Source of the DNA: Kuschelorhynchus macadamiae
Lineage: Eukaryota > Arthropoda > Insecta > Coleoptera > Curculionidae
Assembly: GCA_030620095.1 (NCBI GenBank)
Contig: JAUTXW010005178.1
Span: forward strand, 310,001-374,000
Length of the DNA stretch: 64,000 bases
Direction: 5' to 3'
In this document: piece by piece, positions 57,280 through 64,000 of the stretch
How the letters are laid out: each line of letters starts with the position of its first letter
How positions within the stretch are numbered: position 1 is the stretch's first letter
Made by a program: the position numbers and the translations under genes
The notes under the pieces: generated by a model
Seen by the model: the letters and a program-made list of their open reading frames with translations, nothing else
Told to the model about the DNA's origin: nothing
Database searches by the model: none

Positions 57280-58343
57280 CTGATTTAAAATTATTTTATT
57301 ATTCAATGAAGCTCACATTATTCTTATCAGAATGTTGAACATACTTTAAAAATGTTTATAAGTTTTGTTTTTAATGGCCCAAAAAAAGAAATTTTAATAT
57401 CAATACAAAAAAGTTAAATTTGTTATTTTAGAAAGACTCGTCTATGTTTTCATTTATATTAACTTGTACATTCTTATTGTTATGTTCAGTGAATAAGATG
57501 TTTGAGTAAATCTTTCTTTTTATTGATAAGTGTTTTATCAAGTCGAATTTCAACCATTATTCACTGAACATAACAATAAAAATGTACAACTAGTGTAAGT
57601 GAAAGCATAGAAGATTTTTTCTAGAATAACAAATTTTACTTTTTGGTATTAATATTAAAATTTCTTTTCTTTTGGGCAATTAAAAACAAAACTTATTAAC
57701 TTAAACACTTAAGTATTTTCAATATTCTGATAAGAATAATGTGAGTTTCTTAGAGTAATAAAATATTTTGAAATCAAATAACATGTCTTTAACTATGATT
57801 TGTAAAAAAAAAAAATCTCACATAAACAACTGGGATAGTTTTAAACATTCTTAAAATGAACCAAGGAATTACTTTTGTAGAGTTTTGAGCAATTCTGACT
57901 AAAACTGAACCTGAGAGGTAGAAAGGTATGCGAATGGCGTGCTTCATAATAGAATTTGTCTTTAATTCTCGAAAACGACTCGTCGTAAATACTTAGAGGT
58001 ATTTTTGCCCTAAATGATAAAGCTAATAGTTAAAAAAGAAAACAGTGGCTTACCATTTCTTTATTTAGTACGTCAGATGGTTACCCATACCTACGGCCAT
58101 GGTTGAAATAAAAACTGTTGAATTCTGAAATATGACCTTTATGTAGCTTTGAGGTTGTAGCAAATCTTAATCAAATAGCTCTTATTATTTTAGAATTACA
58201 AAAAAACTTTTTTTTTAAATTTTAACACCCTGTATCTTGAAAATAAAGCATTTGCACACACGTATGTATGTAAACGTTTTTCTTAAAATGATCCAAGGGA
58301 TATCCCTCTTTAATATTTACTCCGCATATGGGAGCACCCTGTA
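56872..58343. mobile_element. Long palindromic element 2, 1.47 kb, ACAGGG ends
   Basis: The ends are TA + caggatgttcc and the complement of CAGGGTGCTCC + TA, consistent with a TA duplication. Outer arms 56874-57085 and 58130-58341 pair (aagagctatttgattaagat, tttattttcaagatacaggg). Inner arms 57277-57496 and 57557-57790 pair at nearly 90 percent by eye over 220 bp (ttgttatgttcagtgaataa is exact). The loop is about 60 nt (57497-57556). No transposase was found. The left arm holds a (TA)n tract at 57222-57276 where the right arm has unique sequence. It resembles a foldback element of the Tc1/mariner-end group. Confidence 0.82.
57222..57276. repeat. (TA)n microsatellite in palindrome 2
   Basis: About 27 TA dinucleotides occur in the left arm only. 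Confidence 0.9.
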
Positions 58344-60628
58344 TATATTTTTGTTCAATGGTTTTGAAAAAATTTGTAATAGAAATTTATTTTAACCGTT
58401 AGCAAGGAAATTACATAGGTCCTTAGGCATGAAAGGAAAAGAAGGGGATAAAGCAAAATAAACTGCCCGGTAAAACAAAAAACACATATCATAAGTGACG
58501 TATTTAAATATATCGTAATTTTAAAATAATTTAAAGTAAACAAAAAAAATTTACTTTATCGCCTTATTTTGCCCGAATAAATCTAATGTAGGACTAGTAA
58601 ATTTCAAAGAAAAAATAAATAACGGGAAATAAACAATATATTTTTATAATTATCCTCTTTTGCTCTGCCAGCTTTCTGCTAGTTTACCTCGATTTATCAT
58701 CATGACACCTAGTTATAATTGCTATCCTTTTAGATTTTTAAAAATTTCCACTGCAGAATAGTCTTAGTCGACATTTTCTAGATCTCAGTATTTACCTGAG
58801 AATGGTATAGTATGGTTTCAGGTTAAAAATATCACTTTATATCGAGCGACAGCTAGAAAGTAAAAAATACAGCTAGAGGAATAAATAAAATATTTTGTAC
58901 CACTAAATTTTATTCAGTTGGTAATTCGATACGTTTCTTTTAATTATATTGGAACAAATTGCAACAACCAGGTCAAATAAACAATATATTATCCACCCCA
59001 ATTATAAGAAATTAACGCCTTAATTTCTTGACTGTCGGTATCACACGCTACTTATAAGCCTATTAGCCATTCTGCTAATTACAGAAGCGCTTTTGATGTT
59101 GTGACTGTTGTCTTCAGCCGTCATGGTTGTCCTTTTTGGAAGAAGTGGCCGTTTAGCATAGCGGTCACGCGGACTTAGGTATGGCCTGCGACGCGGCTGG
59201 TCTTAAGAGGTCTATATTTTATTGGTTTAAGTAGTAACGGTGTTAAAAAAGAAACGAATACCACAACAGTTTTGCTATTTCGCTATGCGGTAGTGTTGGT
59301 CCATAATATAATGCTGATTTTCGATTTTTTGTAGGGTCTGAAATTAGATGCCGTCGATATACAGGATCGAAGGGAAATAACCATAAATATATTAAAAGAT
59401 AAAAGTGCAGGTAATATTGAGTAATAGTCCTATATAACAGGTGCATACACTAACGGGCTTTCGAGTTATGGATTTTGTGACAACGCGGCAACTTTTAGAT
59501 TATACTCTACTAGCGCTGCCCGAATTATCATTTTATATATGATATTCGATTTAAAAATTAGACTTTTATTGTTTCTACGATTTCATGTTAAGAAAGTATC
59601 GCATGTGTAGACAGACTATCGGTAAAATATATAGATGACATTGGTAATAATTATTTTAAAGGTGAAGTTTTCCATTTTATTAACTACATTTAAAAAGAAA
59701 ACGCTTCAGATTCAGTTGATATGTACAAAATATTTCTAAACCTGTTACAGTATACATTTAGTAATCTAAAAACTGTTCTAAACAATTTTTTACTATGTCT
59801 ATCCGTAATGCCAGCGGCGAACCTTCATTTAACGAACGTAAAAAATTATTAATGTAATTCATTCAAGTCAATTACATTTAAGTAATTTGGCAATAATGTA
59901 CATAAGGAATGATATCAAAAAACTGGATTATAAATACATTGGCCAACGTAAAGACTAAAAAAGTTTGACTTCAAAAAAATCAGATTTTTTTAAATTAAAT
60001 TTAGAGTATTTGTTAGTATGTCTGTTAATATTACCATCGAATTTGCTGCAATTTTTGAATTTTCGTGTTCCAAACGTTTCCACTAATGTAGTATTTTTAG
60101 TCATTATCAAGCGCACACTATAAGCTTGTCTTAAGTTTACGTGTTAATGTACTAGATGTAAGAAGTGATCTTCTTTCTCTACAGCGGCTGCCCACATATA
60201 TTTATAAAATGGTCTGAAACCTATTCAGTTAAAACACCGAATAAAAAAAACCAGGCTTTAGCTGCAATATATCGACTACAGCTTTACCATTTCCAAAATG
60301 CCAAGAGAGCACGCCTAACTGAACTTATAGCATTTCTTATATTAGCGGAATTTAAAAAGCATTTAAACCCACAAATACGCTATGGAGCTTGTTGACTAAA
60401 ATCAACTCTAATTCGATTAGTGATCAAAAGACCTATACTTTTTTTAACACCGAAAATATACTCTAAGAGGAGAGATATCAGCTTTAAGAAATGCCGAGCA
60501 TGCTTGGTCTAAAACACCACAGGATTCAGTAGTCTGAGGCGTCTGAGGCCAAAATTAATAGAATTTTTTTTAAAGCGGCATTTATTGAAGATAGCAACAG
60601 ACTGTTCAGAAAGCCAAGTATTGAACAG
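58344..60628. other. Mostly unassigned stretch
   Basis: There is no protein gene I can support. The frame 60165-60395 (+) has no motif. A tRNA-like segment at 59148-59210 is listed separately. A short perfect hairpin (aagaaattaa / ttaatttctt) sits at about 59006-59030. Confidence 0.4.
59148..59210 (+). other. tRNA-like segment (possible SINE head)
   Basis: tagcatagcgg at 59154-59164 matches the pol III A-box pattern TRGCNNAGYGG. The following GC-rich stretch gcgacgcggctggtc sits where a B box would be, but a clean GGTTCGA is lacking. It could be an old tRNA-derived SINE or coincidence. Confidence 0.3.
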
Positions 60629-63232
60629 TAAAACATCTTCTAAAATGTAATTTTTGAAATAGGAAACCATTAATTTAGTTTATATTAAAAATGCTAAAAT
60701 ATTATCTTAATTATCAAGCCCATAATAAATGCGGCCTTGACTCCGACCATGCCACAATAAAAATCGAATAGAACCTATGCGGGCTGCTGGCTTCTCTGCA
60801 GCCAAGTCCTGTATGCTTGATTTCCTGTGAATCGAGCCAGAGGTTATTAAACTTTCCACCGGCTGTTTGCAATTTTTGAATTTCAGTCGCGTGCTTTAAG
60901 TGGGGTTCGAAGCTAACGTTGGAGTAGGTTCTTTGTTTGTTGTGTGATACGTACGTCGCGTCGTGGATGGTGCGATATGGAAGACAAAAATACGGACGTG
61001 AATATGCAAATACCGTCAACTTCGGCTGTTGGTAATAACGTTGAAAATGTTGGAGAATTTAGTAAGAAGAGTGTGTGTGAATGTGTTGTGTGTGTCTTAA
61101 TAATAAAGGGATTTTCAACATTAAACTCGGCTGATAAGCTTCAAATAAGTTCCAAAGGAAGGGCAAAACCGGCTATGAAAAATTTAATCACGAAAATGAA
61201 AAACTGTATTAGACATTTTTATTCGGAAAAACAATAAGAACAATTTAAATGGCTAACGGGGTGAAAATATAAGTAAATTATTTTGTTGGCCATTTTTACT
61301 TTTTGAAAATGAAAAAGGTCTCTGGAATAAAACTGGTTTTTCCGATTTAAACAATTTCCATAAAGCTGTAAAAAGACACATTATGTCCAAAGCGCATTTA
61401 CAGGCCGTCATAAAAGAAAAAGTCTTCGGCAAAACCAGAATTGAACACGCCCTTAATAAACTGTTCGAAATTAGTCACCGCCAACACAATGAACTAGTCC
61501 ATAAAAATAGGAAAATATTAAGAAGACTTATCGATGTTGTTTGTTTTCTCGCACAGCACGAATTGGGATTTAGAGGTCATGACGAAACAAGGGTTTCTTC
61601 AAATAGAGGAAATTTTCAAGATTTACTTAGTTTAATGGCTAAATATGATGATTGCTTAAAAAATCATTTAGAGCAGTATAGCGTTTTTTGCGGAACGTCG
61701 AATAGAATCCAGAATGATTTAATTTCCGCTGTTGCAACCATTATTCTAAAATGAATTAAGCAGGAGATTGGCGAGGCGCGGTTCATTGCTATTGTTCTGG
61801 ACGAAACAGCTGATATCGCTAATTTTAGCCAATTATCTATAGTAATACGCTATGTTAAAATAGACGGAAATATTCAAGAGCGATTTTTAGGTTTTAAGAA
61901 TGTGTCCGAAAATCATACAGCAGATGCATTATATACCGTAGTTTATACCGTTACTAAAGAAATTAATGGAGAGAAAAAATTAGTTGCTCAAAGCTATGAT
62001 GGAGCTGCAGTGATGGCAGGACAATTAGTTTTTCTTTCAACTTTCCCAAGTACTGTGTTTGTCCATTGTGTTGCTCATAAATTAAGTTTAGTTTTATCCC
62101 AGTCTATCAATCACATTAAAGAGTGTAAAGTATTTTTCGTTACTTTAAGTGGCACGGCTGCTTTTTTCAACAAAAACGTACAAAAGCTTTGGACTCCATT
62201 GTCCACAAACGATTGCCCAAAGTAGCTTGTACTAGGTGGAACTATAATGGAAGACTTGTGTTAAGAGTATCTGAAAATCGTGAATCACTGATTGAACTAT
62301 TTGAGAATATAATAGAAAATAATGAAACGTGGGACTCAGAAGCAATAAATAGTTCGAGGGAGTTTTTGGACTGTTTGAAACGAGACTTTAATTATTAATT
62401 ATTTGTTGAACATATTTTCAGAAATATTTCGATTCTCGGACAATATTTTTAATATACTACACACTAAATAAATGATATTGCTTTTTGCCTAAAAAAAGTG
62501 GATGATTTTAAGTCCATGTTAAGCCAAAAAGAGATGACTTTGACCTATTTTGGAGAAAACGATGACGTTAAATGTAGAGCCACAAGCCAATCGTCTTCGA
62601 TCAGATAAGGTGGGAGATGTTCAAACATTATACAGACGCCTTTTTTATGAAATAATCGATCAAATTCAGCAACAAATAAACTATAGATTTAACGGTTTAA
62701 ACGATTTTAAATTCCTGGAGCTCTGCAATTTTCATGCATTTAAAGGAAAAACTTTTGCAGAAGATGCGTTTAAATCTCTTCTTCTTCGTTATGGCCAGTT
62801 CTTCGATCGAGTGTTACTGCAATCTCACCTAAAAGTGATTTACGAAACTGATGACATTAGCGCAAAAAATAACGCTAAGGAACTAATGCAATTTTTAAAA
62901 GACAAGGAGCTGGAAGATGCCTACACCGAAGTCCCGAAATTGAGTGAATTAGTATTGACAATACCTGCCACAAGTTCATTAGTAGAACGCAATTTTTCAA
63001 CACTTAAACGTATAAAAAATTTCGTGAGAAATTCAACGGGGCAGGAGAAACTTTCCCATATATCGTTGTTGTCCATTGAAAATAAACTTCTCCAAAATAT
63101 GTCGGAGCATCGACGTTTTTATGATGACGTTATTGACGAATTTGCAAAAAATGATCGAAGAATCGAATTACATTACAAATAGGAAAGTTTCTAAAAATTG
63201 CTTCCCTTTCTTAAAATTTCACCGCACGCCCC
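60629..63232 (+). mobile_element. ZMYM1-like hAT, near full-length, 5' end truncated
   Basis: Sequence homologous to the 27152-28295 element begins at about 60629 (acatcttctaaaatgtaatt), about 70 bp inside the expected left end, so the left terminal repeat is lost. The right end, caccgcacgcccct, matches the other copy's CAGGG(G/A)CGTGCGGTG complement. It encloses an almost complete transposase pseudogene. No target duplication can be read because the left end is missing. Confidence 0.85.
60977..63182 (+). pseudogene. hAT transposase (TTF zinc finger, DUF4371, dimerisation)
   Basis: ATG 60977 starts MEDKNTDVNMQIPSTSAVG. A stop at 61235 and a frameshift follow. A TTF-type zinc finger region then reads FCWPFLLFENEKGLWNKTGF, SDLNNFHKAVKRH and SKAHLQA. 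DUF4371 (61383 onward) has HELGFRGHDETRVSSNRGNF. After an in-frame TGA at 61752 comes FIAIVLDETADIANFSQLSI with the first catalytic Asp, then QSYDGAAVMAGQL and FVHCVAHKLSLVLSQ. Frameshifts occur near 62185 and 62395. The final frame 62550-63182 (210 aa) holds SLLLRYGQFFDRVLL, the dimerisation motif LTIPATSSLVERNFSTLKRI, and ends FAKNDRRIELHYK. This is the most complete transposase in the window and the parent type of the 27-kb derivative. Confidence 0.9.
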
Positions 63233-64000
63233 TAGTATTGAAATACCTTATGTTGGGCGATCGTTACTAGGTCGCATTTATTCTCTTAAGTTTCGTGACT
63301 TGTGGTGCTTAGCTTATAGTTTGTGCTTAATAACGACTAGCGATACTACAATAGTCGAAACGTTGTGCTTGTTGTTGCAACATAAGTATAATGCAAGTCC
63401 TATAGTGAGGATCTTTTTATAATCATACATTTTCTTCTTAACCTAATTTATCATATGTAATCTTTTACAACACTGGAGTCTGAAAATAAAGCTTTTTTGG
63501 GTAAGAGGGCCTCCCAGCCAAAGTGTACCTATGGCACCTCAAATGTTTAAATCTTAATTCATCCACTATTTGGAGAGTATCTCAAATGTGTTTATCTTCC
63601 CTAATGTGGCGAAAATTCAACTGTGAAGATCGTTTTCTTCAACAATTTCACTACAACGGTATACTATAATATTCGTGCGGCCACTGTCTCTCTGAAAATC
63701 TTTCTAGATATGCGTTTGGTGCCGCTTCATCGTAAATAAGCATATTCAACTATTGTATAAATTTTTAACACATACGATTATCACTATACCACATAATCTT
63801 CGCGTTCGGAGTTTATATGAATACATAAATAGGTATTTACATTATCAAAAGTAGGTAAATTAATAGTTTTTTTTATTTAATATTGGGAAATTCTTATCTG
63901 TTTACCGTAGCAATTTAGAGAAAAACAACTACAGAGATAGGTGGGATTCGTTCCGGATTACCGGATGATGTGTTCCGAAATAAGCGTCGTTCAATATTTT
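63233..64000. other. Unassigned right edge, with hammerhead-like motif
   Basis: No gene was recognised. A GACTAG...TAGTC-GAAACG motif at 63326-63366 is listed separately. The rest is AT-rich with no motif. Confidence 0.45.
63326..63366 (+). other. Hammerhead-like motif, degenerate
   Basis: gactag and tagtc form a stem, followed directly by gaaacgttg. gcaacat downstream can pair with the gttg, as a stem III would. The CUGAUGA box is replaced by cttaataa, so it would not be active. It shares layout and surroundings with 54364-54402. Confidence 0.35.

Noticed and set aside
1..64000. CRISPR-like arrays or bacterial operons
   Set aside because: The tandem units found are 120-414 bp without spacer alternation, and all coding relics are eukaryotic transposon genes.

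Overview
The window is very AT-rich animal DNA, almost certainly from an insect. It carries relics of insect-type transposons: jockey/CR1-like LINEs, DUF4817-type Tc1/mariner elements, ZMYM1-like hATs, a THAP domain and many short elements ending in ACAGGGTG. I found no intact host gene, no bacterial-style operon, no CRISPR array and no convincing full tRNA or rRNA gene. Nearly every recognisable coding stretch is a broken mobile-element gene, so this reads as an intergenic or intronic block of a large, repeat-filled genome.

Layout. 0-8 kb: a dispersed repeat family built from degenerate units of about 120-150 bp rich in AAAATGGCGGC (copy A, copy B), a 60-bp-arm hairpin at 3.1 kb, a weak Tc1-like trace and a LINE RNase H tail. 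8.9-10.5 kb: a retrotransposon gag relic split by a 1.2-kb insertion. The insertion carries tandem and inverted 414-bp units, each with a hammerhead ribozyme. 11.5-15.4 kb: two decayed LINEs on opposite strands. 16.6-17.6 kb: a DUF4817/DDE transposase. 19.6-21 kb: mostly unassigned, with hairpins and octamer motifs. 21.0-23.2 kb: a LINE interrupted by an 805-bp hAT with a perfect 8-bp target duplication. 23.6-26.8 kb: THAP relic, LINE C-terminus and two head-to-head DD41D transposase fragments. 26.8-35.1 kb: four more copies of the GGCGG family, one split by a hAT deletion derivative. 35.8-37.8 kb: a second hAT. 39.6-41.2 kb: the best preserved LINE reverse transcriptase. 41.8-44.5 kb: a minus-strand relic of an unclassified insect transposase-like gene. 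46-53 kb: tandem duplication, Tc1 tail, foldback element and weak coding traces. 55.4-58.3 kb: two adjacent palindromic elements of about 1.4 kb each. 60.6-63.2 kb: the longest hAT copy, the probable parent type of the 27-kb derivative.

The most interesting object is the hammerhead array at 9200-10416. It has complete predicted type I hammerhead cores, an 11-bp target duplication inside a gag reading frame, and a head-to-head arrangement. Together these describe a retrozyme-like, self-cleaving RNA retroelement. The adjacent palindromes at 55-58 kb are the second target, as possible long-hairpin RNA sources. All family assignments come from reading translated motifs by eye; no database search was run.
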